In this document: piece after piece, positions 1 through 11,289 of the stretch
How the letters are laid out: each line of letters begins with the position of its first letter
How positions within the stretch are numbered: the stretch's first letter is position 1
DNA from: Smallanthus sonchifolius
Lineage: Eukaryota; Streptophyta; Magnoliopsida; Asterales; Asteraceae
NCBI GenBank assembly: GCA_023525975.1
Contig: CM042038.1
Coordinates: 7,813,272 to 7,877,271 of the forward strand
DNA length: 64,000 bases
Direction: 5' to 3'
Notes under the pieces: model-generated
Seen by the model: only the letters and a program-made list of their open reading frames with translations
The model's database searches: none
What the model was told of the DNA's origin: nothing
Made by a program: the position numbers and the translations under genes

Positions 1-351
1 TATAGATTCAACCATAAATCTAGAAATGGGCCTAGTAGGATTCAGCAATACGTAGACAGGTGCATAAGAAGTATCAATTTTGACCCACAGGTTTTGCTTT
101 ATTTCTAACAGATAAAAGAAAAATAAATTAGCTTAAGGAAATAAATCAAATGCTACTCAAAGTGAATTTTTGGTGCAGAAAACCTCCTGAATCTTTTTAT
201 TTTGCCATCTCTACCACTACAGGCTTAAGGAAATAAATCAAATGTTACACATCCTACCCGACCCGTTCATTTTGCCATCTCTACCACTACAGGCTTATTT
301 TGCGCGTCTATTTAACACAAGAATAAGCTGTTTTGAGGTGCATTAGCATAC
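1..351 (-). other. intron 1 of the 4CL-like gene (continues off the left edge)
   Basis: The sequence begins with GTATGC read on the minus strand, directly after the exon border. No further 4CL-like exon is visible on the minus strand. A short direct duplication is present: the words around 'ggcttaaggaaataaatcaaatg' and 'ttttgccatctctaccact' each occur twice between about 129 and 298. Confidence 0.6.
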
Positions 352-1773
352 CTGGTACCCATTATATTTTATGAGTTCCTTTATTCTGTCAACAACAAAA
401 AGATATCCATCTTCATCGAAGTAACAAAGATCACCAGTCCTCAACCACCCATCCGAATCAATGGTTGCAGATGTTGCCACCTCGTTTCCTAAATAGCCTT
501 TCATCACAGCCGGTCCCTTTAACCATAGCTCACCTTCACCGTAAGGACCCACTGCAATCCTGGTGACAGGATCAACCACCTTAGCACAAAAACTTGGCAG
601 TAAAGCTCCTGAAGCTGCTGACCGAGCTTTAGCTTCCTCACCAGTAAGAAAAAAACATGCTCCCCCACAGCTCTCGGTCAGCCCATACCCTGGCTTCAGG
701 TCTACCCACGGGAACTTTGCTCTGAACCCATGAGCCAGGTGCTTGCTCAATGGTGCAGCACCTGAACCCACACTTCTCAAAGATGACAAATCATAACCGC
801 CACCATCGTACTTCACCAAACCTAATATAACAGGAGGAACTGCTGGAATATTATTAACTTTATAAGTTTGTATTGCTTCTAACATGCCTTGAAAGTCAAA
901 CCGTTGCATCAACACTGTTGTAGTCCCAGCACACAACAATCCGAGCCCAAAAAATGCTAAACCGTATATATGAAACATGGGTATAAAACATAGAAACATA
1001 TCGTCTTTTGCTGATGTTATTTCAACTGCCCAACTAAGTATCGTCATCATAGAAATAAGATTCCTGTGCGTTAATATTACACCTTTACTGGTCCCGGTGG
1101 TCCCGGACGAGTATAGTATCACCGCTGTATCCGACTGATCTGTGCTGTTTTCTGGCAACACCATTGACTCGCAGCAATCAATTAACTCTTCCACCGAGAG
1201 TTCATTGCCACTTGAGGGCTCCCTGGTTGTGACCAGGGTTGGAACCCCAGTTGAAAGTAGTTTGTGCTTCTCTTCAGGAGCAGCAATGGCTAGTTTTGCA
1301 CCCGAGTCAAATACTTGTTTGGCTAGCTCTGGTTCGGTGTTGACTGGGTTAGCAGTTGTAACCACTCCACCGATTAAGAGTATGGCTAGGCATATGGTTG
1401 GGTAGAGGGTTGAGTTTGGTGACAAAAGAAAGACTACATCGCCCTTACGAACCCCGAGTCCATGGTACAATCCCGCTGCTAACGAGTGAATTGATCGTCT
1501 GAGTTGACCGTAAGTGACTGTGTGGTTCGTGGCTGAGTCTATAAGTGCAACCCTTGATTCGGCTCGGTCTAGCTTCGAGAACTGAGACAATACAAATGAA
1601 GCTGTGTCGAGACGGGCCCTAGTTGGGATCTTGTGTTTTCCTTTGAGCTTGATCAGAGAGTGGTAGATCCCGGTTCGAGGGTCGTAACCGCTCTTTTTCA
1701 GGTTGAGTCGGGTTCGGTTTAAGTGTTCATCTTGGAAAGTGTCCATTTTAATGGCGTAGAAGGGTTGTAACAA
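352..1773 (-). CDS. 4-coumarate:CoA-ligase-like / OPCL1-type acyl-CoA synthetase, first exon only (partial)
   Basis: This exon encodes residues 1-474 of an ANL-family adenylate-forming enzyme; the rest lies beyond the left edge. The family activates a carboxylic acid with ATP and transfers it to CoA. Visible motifs are the AMP-binding box YSSGTTGTSKGV at 221-232, YGLTES at 363-368, GELWLKG at 414-420, RTGD at 445-448 and VDRIKELIKYNGYQ at 461-474. The exon ends at a CAG/GTATGC donor just after GYQ, so the next exon should begin with the conserved APAELE segment. The C-terminal half of the motif set (VDPVT.., GELWLKGP, MKGY, DGWLRTGDLCY) resembles peroxisomal OPC-8:0 CoA ligase and its 4CL-like relatives more than true 4CL. 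The PTS1 signal expected at the C-terminus cannot be seen. Met10 is an alternative start. Substrate is not decided by this sequence. Confidence 0.9.
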
Positions 1774-1925
1774 GTAATGAAGTGTAGAGTGGGTTGTAAC
1801 TTATAACATGTGAAGCAGGTAGACATTGACGAGTCAGCTCCGGTGGCATTTTACACAGCTGCCGCCATGCTATGACAAAGTCAGAGGTAGTAGATGACCT
1901 TCTCATTTTTTAAAATAAAACTTAA

Positions 1926-2086
1926 GTAGTTAATTGCTTATCAATATTTAAAATAAAGATATTTTAGTGGAATGAGTGTTATAAATTTTCATTCGTCTTT
2001 AATAATAGTTATAAAGTAATGTGTTTTTTAGAACACTCATTCCACTAAAATATCTTTATTTTAAATAATGATAAGCAATCAGCTAT
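1926..2086. mobile_element. foldback MITE (161 bp)
   Basis: Two arms of about 50 bp (1926-1980 and 2031-2086) are near-perfect inverted copies, sharing the core ATTTTAGTGGAATGAGTGTT and its complement. A TTAA lies directly outside each end (1922-1925 and 2087-2090) and may be the target duplication (TTAA, or TAA as in Tourist/Harbinger MITEs). It has no coding capacity. Confidence 0.7.
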
Positions 2087-2389
2087 TTAATTAATATTAT
2101 TCAACTTTGTATGGTACAAAGAAGACATTTATGTCGTATATTAGGTCTAATTTTACGTAAATAAATAGATATATATGTCGGGCAATTTGACGGACGGATA
2201 TTGATGTCTAATCAATGTAAATGACGCTAACAATTAATATGGATAAAAAAACAATATGTCACGCATGTATTTAACGATAAAAAACAAAGAGAAGATACAA
2301 AATCAACGAACATTTGTATTTAACGATAAAAAAACAGAAAGAGATGCAAAATCAATGAATAGTATAAGTAGTATCATGCTAGACATCCG

Positions 2390-2850
2390 AGTTGGGTTGG
2401 GACTCACTTGGATGTAGACCTTGAAGACAAAGGATATACTAGTACTCGACATGTTATTGTGAGTCTCTGACGATTGACAATGGGATATCCAATGGTCCCT
2501 TTAGAGACTATTGTTACGGGGTCATCTCTTGAGGCTTCGTGTTGCATTCTGGGTTGTCCCAGAGTCGGCCAATCCATCCTGCTTATGATAGGGTCCACTG
2601 GTTTCGTTCTGTCTTAAACTCATCAGGCGAGCGGCAACAACTCGCGATCAGTGATGTGTTCGGTGTGCAAGACACCTAGGCATGTTTGCGTCGTCTATCC
2701 AACTGAGGCCGTCCCTGATGAAATCCGGACTAGCCAGCAAACCCAAACGTTCAAGTACAAACATAACAATACGATCTTTGGATATTTGGTCGGTAATACC
2801 ATGGAGCCATGGAGGTACATAATATAAGGTGAGGATGGGCACTTTAGTTT
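2390..2850. other. unrecognised, less AT-rich block
   Basis: This stretch is clearly richer in G+C than the DNA around it. It is open on the minus strand in two pieces of 64 codons each, one ending near 2648 and one near 2404. Neither piece matches a family I recognise. It could be a decayed gene or the coding scrap of a mobile element. Confidence 0.3.
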
Positions 2851-3130
2851 GATATTGAGCTAAAACTGAACTTATAAAACTTTAACCTTCATATTTTTTA
2901 ACATGTTGGTTTAGTTATAACATATAGGTTTTTTGAAACCGTCGGTTGAAGGGTATACTGTTTAATAAATCCAATCAAGTTTTTGATAAATTAAAAAAAT
3001 ACTAACTCTCTTAGTTTATAAAGAAGAACGAGAGAGTAAGGTTATTGTATGGTTAATAAGTTCTCTCTCTCACCTTTACGTCATATTACACAAAGTGAGT
3101 TATAAATAAGACTTAATACCCTTGTTATTT

Positions 3131-3308
3131 TTTTTAGAACGGCATGTCGGTTAGGATGATGCTAACCCTTCCTAGCCCAGAGTTTAAGTCCTGTCACAGA
3201 GAGTGTTGAAATTATAAAGTACACCTTATGGGTATTAAACCTGACAACTCCACATGAGTAAAATCTTATGACAAAACCCCATGACCACCAAACCAAAGGC
3301 CTGATGGC
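3131..3308 (-). mobile_element. tRNA-derived SINE with 17-bp target duplication
   Basis: The element is bounded by identical 17-bp copies of TAATACCCTTGTTATTT at 3114-3130 and 3309-3325. A T-run at its left edge is the A-tail of a minus-strand insertion. Read on the minus strand it starts GCCATCAGG..TTGGTGGTCA and shares its order of motifs with the SINE at 40501-40711, so both belong to one family. Confidence 0.8.
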
Positions 3309-3397
3309 TAATACCCTTGTTATTTATCACCCTCCAACTCTCTACGTGTATGCACGCACATTCACACATTCCTTTTCGTTATATAAGATATATATTT

Positions 3398-3855
3398 GAG
3401 TAAATTACACCAATTTTCCTTTAGTTATATATGATATTGCACTCCTTGTTCTTTAACTTCAATAAGTACAAATATTATACTTATTTGGAATTTTTTACAC
3501 ATTCTATGTTCTTTTAAGTTAACCCCCATCCAATTTCCTTGTTAAGTTGAGGGACAAAAAAATAATTTCACGTCCCTTCATCCTCATCCTGTTATCTGTT
3601 TAGGTTTCATTAGTTCAGCTCAATAAATCATCCATCAAACCAAATTATCTTCAACGGCCCATCCAATTCAAAAGCCGACGGGATGAAGTTGCTAAGGTTT
3701 AAGTAAATTACATATTTGGTCCTTTTACAGGTAAAATGACTTTTATATCCTAATGTGCAAGACACATGTTTAGACTTAACTGAATATAAATATTGAAGTC
3801 AAATGACATTAGATACAATTTCATATATTGTAAAGGACAATCTGATAGTTTTCTC
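3398..3855. mobile_element. decayed non-autonomous MULE related to the Pack-MULE at 5637-6848
   Basis: The left end reads GAGTAAATTACACCAATTTT and continues through '..CTTCAATAAGTACA..', as in the Pack-MULE TIR. The right end carries the inverse (ATTGAAGTCAAATGACAT .. GTAAAGGACAAT). The 9 bp outside the ends, TATATATTT (3389-3397) and TAAATATTT (3856-3864), agree at 8 of 9 positions. This fits a Mutator-type 9-bp target duplication that has aged. Confidence 0.6.
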
Positions 3856-4391
3856 TAAATATTTATAGCAAAATTAGGTACAATTTAAATAAAGCTACTT
3901 ATGGTGACGACACCTATCAACTTTGATAAGAGGTGCCTATTATATAAGCTTACGATTATCACTAAATTTATCTTGAAAGTACTAATCTTATGTTTTAACA
4001 GGTGGATCAAAATGATTTAACATATAATTATTTCTTTCAAATTGCCGTTCAAAAAAATTATAATTATTTCTTCGTTGTCTTTGGAATCCATTATCCATCA
4101 AAGGCTTAATAGTTTTTTTTGTCGATTTTTACAGGGTCTAATTTTTAAATTATGTATTTGATATGATAACAAATACTTTAGCCATATAAAAATATACAAT
4201 TTTCCCATACTTTTATGTTTTTTTTATACTATTTATATAAAATTCTTAAAACACTTGTAAAGAAAAATACATACTAAATTAACGACTAACTAGAAAAGTT
4301 ATCATATTTATCAGTGGATTAGGTAGCACGTGATTTAAGGACAACTTTTTTTTCGTATCACGTGCGACACGCAAACCCACATACATAAACG

Positions 4392-5070
4392 TATCTATAC
4401 TCTATAATAAATAAAGATTTTAGTGAGTTAAATTTCCCGTCTCTCTCCTATTAATTGCACAAACCCTTTTTAATTGTTTTTTTAATAAGTTTTTGTGGAA
4501 AAGTAATTAATAGATTAAAATAATTTAATAAAGGATTAATAATTATTTCCATAATTATTTTTATAAAATATTTTTTATTTAAAAAAAATATAGCTTTGTT
4601 TCATAAAATATTTTTAGAAATTGAACATTTTTTTCGTTCTTTTAGTAAAACATTTTAAAAAAGTAACTACATGACGTTTCTAAAATTTGTATTAAAAAAC
4701 TATGTAATATGTCATAAATATGTAATATGTAAATATTTATTATCAAGTACATAAAATTGATGTATTCATTACATTTATTTAACCAGTGTAATACACGGTG
4801 TTTGTAACCTAGTTGTTGTAATGTACGAAAACAATATCAAAATACAAAGTTTTAAATTTAAGCCCAGCTTCTGTTATATTAAAAACTAGGTTAAAATCCC
4901 GTGTATTATATGGGTTGATAAAATATAATATTATATATTTAGTAATAAAAATTTCGTATTTTAAAAAACTCGTGTATTACATGGATTGATAAAATATAAC
5001 GTTATATACTTAGTAATAAAACGTTTATATTTTTAAAAACTCGTATATTACACGGTTTGAATACATTAAT
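4392..5070. repeat. Helitron-like remnant with 75-80 bp tandem units
   Basis: The block starts with TCTATACTCTATAATAAAT, a 5' word of the kind seen in plant Helitrons. It contains about three degenerate direct copies of a unit around 'CGTGTATTATATGGGTTGAT..TTTAGTAATAAAA' between 4890 and 5060. The family assignment is tentative, and no CTRR 3' end with a hairpin was located. Confidence 0.3.
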
Positions 5071-5448
5071 TTATATTTAATATAATTTGACTTACATTAC
5101 TATTTACTTATAAACAAAAGTTAGATCATTAAATTTTAAAGTTTTCTTAAAATAAGAGATAATTTAAAATAAATGTGTTTTATTATTATAATTAATATTT
5201 TTTTAATATAAATCATTATTAAAACAAATATGTGTATTTAATAAGAGAGATGAGCGAGAAAAAGAATGTGAGGTTGAATGTGAGAGTGATAAGTGATAAA
5301 AAATTTAGTTTTTTTATTATAATAGAGATTTTAAATTTCGATATAAACCCACTTAAGAAAATTAAGCTCGGATGTATAATGTATTATTTTATTTTGTATA
5401 CCTCAGCTTTTCATATTTGTACTATTTGAGTTCATAAATCATAATATA

Positions 5449-5453
<5 letters not shown>

Positions 5454-5498
<45 letters not shown>
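5454..5498. repeat. (TA)n microsatellite
   Basis: Uninterrupted TA dinucleotides. Confidence 0.95.
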
Positions 5499-5499
<1 letters not shown>

Positions 5500-5636
5500 T
5501 TGTATTGTACATATAGGGCATAAAAAATACTTGAGATCAACTTAATAAAAACTTGAATGGAGTATAATTTAATTTTTGAGCCCGAGTTTAAGCAAAAATT
5601 GAAACTTATTTAATCAAAAAGTTTGAGTTTTATATA

Positions 5637-6848
5637 GAGTAAATTACACAGATTGTCCTTTAATTATACTCTAAATTACATTCTGTGTCCTTTGACTTCA
5701 ATAAGTACACCACAGGTCTTTTATTTACATATTTTTATACACTCTATGTCCTTTACACTAACTGGTGTTAAGTTTTTCAGTTAAGTTTTGCCATGTGCCT
5801 CTCACATGATGGGTAAAATGGTCTTTTCAGCTGCATATTTAAATTCCCAATTTAATTACTATTGTCATTTCACCACAGGTCTGATATAATTTCCTTAAAA
5901 ACCATCGCCGCCACCAGCCACCGATCAATCTCCGACACCGATTCCCAAATAGACGAGTTCCACTCTCTTCTCCGCGCCGTCTCGCCTCTCCGCTCAGACG
6001 ACATCTCCTCATCCACTTCCACCGCCATCGTCGCCGTCGACAAGCTCCACACTCCGTTCAGATCTCCTCTTTCTAACAACATCAAATCCTCTCATACAAT
6101 CAATGGCGCGCCTCTGACAAAAGCTAAATCGCCTGCCGTAACGTATAACCGGCCGACGAAGGAGGAGGCGGTGACCGGCGTTACTACTAAGGACGGATCC
6201 GGCGGCTTTGATAACAGAATCCGCAGCAGGATTAAGAAGCCGAGAGTGCCGGTGAAGTCGATTGTGACGATTGAGAGAGCGGCGCTAGGGTTTAGGGTTT
6301 GTGAGATGATATTAAGCTTAATTGCTTTCTCTGTGATGGCTTCTGATAAAACTCGAGGTCGCCAGCTCGCCAAAACCCTAGATCGAGCTCCGGATCTGAA
6401 CCAGATCGAGCTCCGCCAACTCGCCAAAACGGCCAGATCTGAACTAGAAGCGACGGAGGATGGATCTGAACCAGAAGCGACAGAGGCGTCGGAGTACGGT
6501 GGATGGATCTGAACCAGAAGCGACGGAGGCGACGGACACGGCGGAGGACGGTGGATGGATCTGAGCCATGACGGTGGATGGATCTGGGAATTGTGTGGTG
6601 GTAGAGAGAGAAACATATATTTTTAAGGGAATATTATTAGAAATTACATAAATTGTCCTTTAATGGGTAAAAAGACCATTTTACCCATCATGTGAGAGGC
6701 ACATGACAAGACTTAACTGAAAAACTTAACACCAGTTAGTGTAAAGGACATAGAGTGTATAAAAATATGTAATTAAAGGACTTGTGGTGTACTTATTGAA
6801 GTCAAAGGACATAGAGTATAATTAAAGGACAATGTGTGTAATTTACTC
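5637..6848. mobile_element. Pack-MULE (1,212 bp) carrying a CASP-like gene fragment
   Basis: Both ends carry a long terminal inverted repeat of about 190 bp (5637-5826 and about 6665-6848), beginning GAGTAAATTACACA and ending TGTGTAATTTACTC. The element is flanked by identical 9-bp copies of TTTTATATA (5628-5636 and 6849-6857), the target-duplication length of Mutator-like elements. No transposase is present. Instead the interior is GC-rich and genic (see the pseudogene entry at 5880-6360). Long TIRs, a 9-bp duplication and captured gene sequence are the defining features of a Pack-MULE. The TIRs differ at several positions, so the insertion is not brand new. Confidence 0.9.
5880..6360 (+). 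pseudogene. captured CASP-like (CASPL4-type) first-exon fragment inside the Pack-MULE
   Basis: The plus strand is open through this stretch. Its translation ends in ALGFRVCEMILSLIAFSVMA followed by SDKTRG, which matches the start of the first membrane helix of CASP-like proteins of group 4 (the family pattern being ...LRVLEFVFCLISFSVMAADKT...). The preceding Ser/Thr/Pro-rich part, with FHSLLRAVSPLRS and PFRSPL, fits the variable N-terminus of CASPL4A proteins. After SDKTRG the similarity stops, about where the first exon of such a gene would end, and a short degenerate repeat of GATCTGAACCAGA-like words follows to about 6590. Three of the four membrane helices are missing, so this cannot make a CASPL protein. 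No ATG starts the frame at its left end; a TTG at 5862 is not a credible start. It is a transduplicated fragment. Confidence 0.8.
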
Positions 6849-6857
6849 TTTTATATA

Positions 6858-7383
6858 TTGAACTTGAATAGGCTCGTAACCCTAAACCAATGTATTATTT
6901 ATATAAAAAATATTTTTAAATCAATTGTAGTACATAATAAATATTAACTAGATTTTGAAATGTTAAATTAATATAGATCACAAACAGTCGTTTAGGTGTA
7001 GTATTTAATTTATTTCTTGCTATCTATTTTTATTTTCTTTTTACGTTTTTTTGTGAATTTTTTTTAGATTTACTTTTTTTTTCTTTTTTTTTATATTTTT
7101 AAGTTTTTTTATTAAGATTTTAATTTGATATCATTGAAATGTGCTAACTTTTATGTACGTTTTAATTTATATTATTCAAAATCGCTCCCTGATAAAACAT
7201 TGTTGTTTACCACTAGAGTAATACATTTACAGAAAATATATATAGAGTTATAATTATAATAATTATATATATAAATAAAATAATTAATTCACAACTAAAA
7301 AACATACAAGCGAATCAAACCACACAAGCACCGGACAAATCAAAGTGAGTTACTAAAATCATGCAAGAAAAAAGACATGAACC
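6858..7383. other. AT-rich spacer, no gene seen
   Basis: Long T-rich runs (about 7020-7110) and no coherent reading frame or repeat boundary. Confidence 0.5.
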
Positions 7384-7933
7384 TCAATACCCAAGACTAT
7401 CAATAATCCCCAAAATCACATCACAAAAATGCTTTAAACCCTCCTCTCTAGCACTAATCTCCTGTGGATAAACCAGATTAGGGCACCTCTTACGACACGA
7501 ATTAGCAATCCGAAGCCGCCATCACATGCATGTACACATAATCATACAACTCCGACCCCAAATATCGAATCGAACTTTGCAACGATGCACTGGCAGCCGA
7601 ATAGCGATCGGCACATTGCTTTAGCACCCTTTTCATTAGAGTGTCATTAGTGTTATTCATAAGAATATTAGATGATAATAAAGAATTGGTGCCGGTGGCG
7701 TTAGCCATGGCTTGTTTGGCCATAATGATAGCGAGCCCTTTCGTGTCGGCTTGCGGGCTGGTTGAGTCGGATTGTAGAGACGATATGCAAAGGTCGTAGA
7801 ATTTGGTGGTTTTGCAAGTTTTTTGGATCAAGTTGATATCTCCATTGGCAAATAAATTACTAGGGTTTTGAATGCAAGAAATTATGAGGATCATGAGTGG
7901 TAGGAAACAAGAAAAGAAAGAAGAAGAAACCAT
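7384..7933 (-). pseudogene. pectin methylesterase/invertase inhibitor (PMEI family), frameshifted
   Basis: Intronless secreted inhibitor. A signal peptide covers roughly residues 1-30 (MVSSSFFSCFLPLMILIISC..). It is followed by the four-helix PMEI domain with the first cysteine pair CKTTKFYDLC, then GLAIIMAKQAMANA, a later Cys in LKQCADRYSAA and the motif YDYVYMHVMAASD. PMEI proteins bind pectin methylesterases in the wall or acid invertases and block them; which one cannot be told here. The frame breaks at about 7504-7510: one extra base, best placed in the AA pair at 7507-7508, gives a stop after residue 143. One frame over, the usual tail continues (NSCRKRCPNLVYPQEI.. to ..VILGIIDSLGY) and ends with TGA at 7384-7386. 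Ignoring that base the protein would be 182 residues, normal for the family. It is either a young pseudogene or a single-base assembly error. Confidence 0.85.
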
Positions 7934-8000
7934 TTTGAAAAGTTATTCGTCAATGATTCGGCCCGGGTTTCTTTTTCTTACTTTGTTATTCGAGTGTAGG

Positions 8001-8010
8001 TTTTATAGGG
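8001..8010 (-). promoter_or_regulatory. probable TATA box of the PMEI-like gene
   Basis: The minus strand reads CCCTATAAAA about 70 bp upstream of the ATG at 7933. Spacing suits a start of transcription near 7970. Confidence 0.5.
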
Positions 8011-8935
8011 GTAGAATACATAGAATACTTCCGGAAATCGAGAATATGTACAACTTGTAATGCATATGGTACAAGCCATGAGAACATTAGTTAAAAAATC
8101 TAGAGTAATCGGTCAAAATGGTAACGTGTATGCATTTGATACATAATGACTTTTTAAGTATAGAACCGTATAATAAATTGTATTTTGATATACTATGAGC
8201 ATGAAAGAGAGACGATTATTCTAGTACATAACCATCATACATATTACATTTAATACGATAGCTAGGCACGTGTGTTTATATGGTTTTCGCAACGCTTTAC
8301 CTAATATTGTAACTATATGTTGAACGACCCTATACAAATGATCGAGTGCATTTAATACATTATTAATTTTAAGTAGAGATCATCAAGAATCACATAACAA
8401 CTTGTAGAGTTGATTAGATATAGTAAGTGGAAGAGAAAGAGTTGAAACTCGGACTCGTTTATTAAATAAGCTTCAGTTTAAACTTGAACTTGTTTAACCT
8501 GACTTATTTGAGTTTTTAACGAGCTAATCTTGAGTAGTTCATATGCAGCTTGGCCTTTTTACACCTCTACTCACTTGAAACTCCTCTTGTATGTATTTAT
8601 GTATGTGTGCATTTGCCTATTGGTTACAAAAATAAATTTGAAGTAGAGAACCTAATATTGTTAGTGAGAGAGAGACAGTTATATGTTTTGTTTCTTTATA
8701 TTCTATGGACCCATTACACATGCAACTTCATTAATCATTATCATTTTGTTTCGTAAAATAACAACAATTTCTATTTTTAGAATGTGTTTCATCGGTATTT
8801 GATTTCAAGATGTTATAATAATGATATCATTAATTGCTTGTTAGTCATTTAAAACTTATATATTATGTAAAATGAACATTTAAAATATTTTGGTATTTTT
8901 AAGTAAAATGACTATTTGTACCTTCATTCATAGAA
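8011..8935. other. AT-rich spacer upstream of the PMEI-like gene
   Basis: No family, repeat edge or long coherent frame recognised; a 68-codon frame at 8550-8756 lacks any motif. Confidence 0.4.
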
Positions 8936-9156
8936 ACAAATTACAATAATAGTCATTTTATGTGTGAAAGCCCTAAATTACCCTTATGTGCATGACATGT
9001 GACTAGACTTAACGGTAAATTTAACACTCGTTAGGTCAAAGAACGTAATGTGCATTGTTTTTTAAACATAAATGACGTTTTCTGTAATTTCCTTAGTTAA
9101 ATTACGTATACTGAAATTTAGATAATACTTAAAAGACGTAATTTGTAATTTGCTCT
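8936..9156. mobile_element. MULE-TIR-like remnant (same family as 5637-6848)
   Basis: The block contains GTGACTAGACTTAACGG, 'TTAGGTCAAAGAACGTAATGTG' and an end GTAATTTGTAATTTGCTC. These follow the order of motifs in the right TIR of the Pack-MULE (ACTTAACTG.., GTGTAAAGGACATAG.., GTGTAATTTACTC). The left end was not found. Confidence 0.4.
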
Positions 9157-9826
9157 TTTTAATAAGCTAATTTGTAACTGTTACGAGTATTTTTAATCAA
9201 TAACAATGATATGGATTTTAAATATCAAGCAAGAAATAACTTTATACTATGTTAAATTTTTAGAAACAAGTTTTAGACTTTTTTCTAAAACGTTTTTTTT
9301 AATCATCCTCGATTTTTTACTTTATTTGAAACACTTATTTTATATATTTTAAATATAAAAATATAAAATGTTACTTTGTTAAAACTTATACTAGAAAGTA
9401 GAAATGTGTTTCTTAATATTTGATTGTAAATAAACTAAAAAAAATCATTTAGAGTTTTATCTCATAACTCATGGATTGACGTACATGAAACTTCATATCT
9501 TGAATCTTTTTTATTGTTTTATAGCTAACATAGATTCTTATTGTAGTGTCAAAATTTAAAACAATAACTCGAGCTCTCTTTCTTTATAATACCTTCCTCT
9601 TGTTTGCACACGATCTAACACTAGATCCTGAAAACTAAAAAGGAATAAACTTGTCGTTAATCCACAGCGTCACACGGGAACATTTCTAGTTTATATCAAG
9701 CGTAAATGTAATATTATATATTTTTTATAGTAAAGATCATGTTACATTCCTAAAAACAATATTAATATCATCATATTACAGTTAAAATAAAATAAACTAA
9801 AAAGAATTTCAGAACCACATATCATT

Positions 9827-10390
9827 TTGACATTTTCCTCTATTTGTTTGTTTACTAGGAGCAGTCTAGTTGTTCAACTTCTGACTGCATGTCAGGCAAT
9901 TTGTTCTATGAATGTTGGTTGGGTCAGGCCCAGCCCAAACTCAAAGTCACTATCCCAAAAATTCTTAATTGATGGCAAAGCAAAGGTGATGGGAGAGGAT
10001 CTAATGTGGGTGCTCATGACTCGATTTCTACTAGCCAACCATTCGGGTGAAAAATGGTTGTTGCACCTTGGATTGTCGAGTGTCCCGCGTATGTGTAGCA
10101 ATTGGGAGAATATGGCGTGCCAAATATTTGTAGATCACGTCTAGCTACTCCATTTATGTTGTAATGCTTAGATTTACTAGCCACTCTGTGCATATTCTTT
10201 GGAATGAGTCACAATGAATAAGGAAAGTCATGAAACGGAAGTGCTTGAACTTTCCGGCTTCCTGCGTACCATTGATCGAGAGTTGGGTCACTCCCTTGAT
10301 GATTTCACGACAGAACAAAACCAGTTACCCATATCAATAAGTGAGATTGAATGATTAGCCCTCAAGGGATGACCCTGTGTCAAGCTCTAT
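9827..10390. other. unrecognised block of higher G+C between AT-rich spacers
   Basis: Open for about 105 codons on the plus strand (9827-10144), with shorter open stretches on the minus strand running to about 10390. Neither strand gives a family I recognise. The even base composition and the lack of a splice pattern make a decayed element or gene scrap more likely than a working gene. Confidence 0.3.
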
Positions 10391-10467
10391 TTTAAAGCTC
10401 GTGATCTGCTCATTTATTCTTTATTAGTTATTTAACTGTTCTTTATTTATTTATTTATATTCCTTTT

Positions 10468-10469
<2 letters not shown>

Positions 10470-10509
<40 letters not shown>
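10470..10509. repeat. (TA)n microsatellite
   Basis: Uninterrupted TA dinucleotides. Confidence 0.95.
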
Positions 10510-10513
<4 letters not shown>

Positions 10514-11289
10514 TACAAGTTTATATATAACATAATATACATCATTCAGTTATTATTAACATACTTTTTATACAATGATTATTTTGATATAAATAAAATT
10601 TAATATATTAAATAAAATTAAACTCGAGCTAGTTTATTAAATTAGATTCGAGTGTAAAAAAAATAGGGAGAATGCAACATTATTTGTGGTGAATTAAATC
10701 ATTGAATGGTTGGCCAGTAGAAATCGAGCTACCTTATAGCATTTAATTTTTAGTTGCAAATTCTAAAGATTATAAGGCAAATTAAATAAGATAATCCATT
10801 TGAAGTTCAATAAAGCATTTAACTTATAACATTAATTAAAACTACTTATATAGCATCAGAATACAATATTTGTAACTTGTTTCATTTATAAGAACTTTAA
10901 CTAAAAACATGTCTACTGTTAAAATTTTTTAATCTTAAGAAGATAAAAATATTCTTATTAGAACATTTTCACCAATCAGAGGATCGTTATTTAAAGACGT
11001 TTTTTCATCTGACATGTTTTTTAGAAAAAAATACTAATATAACTAGATTACTTTATAAAATATTTTTAGTGCCCTAACAAAAACTTAGCATGCTTTTTAA
11101 GGTAATAAATAATATTCCTTTTGCATTAATCTTCATTAATAATATAGTTAATAATAATTTTTCAATTAATTTAAAAGATTTTAAGTGGATTGAGTGAAGG
11201 TGACAAGTGTCATGTGTATAGACCTTATATCCTCTGTTTCTCCCTCCAAAACTTCCTTCCTGTCATCCTTTACCCTTTTTGCTCCTTCA

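Noticed and set aside
4320..4375. CACGTG-containing inverted words (G-boxes) as a promoter
   Set aside because: No gene starts within several kilobases in a suitable orientation; likely part of element debris.
5862..6512. 216-codon frame as a functional CASP-like protein
   Set aside because: Only the start of the first helix is present, the rest is repeat, and the apparent start at 5862 is TTG; it lies between MULE terminal repeats.
6092..6616. 174-codon minus-strand frame in the Pack-MULE
   Set aside because: Antisense shadow of the captured CASP-like fragment, Pro/Ser-rich without a domain.
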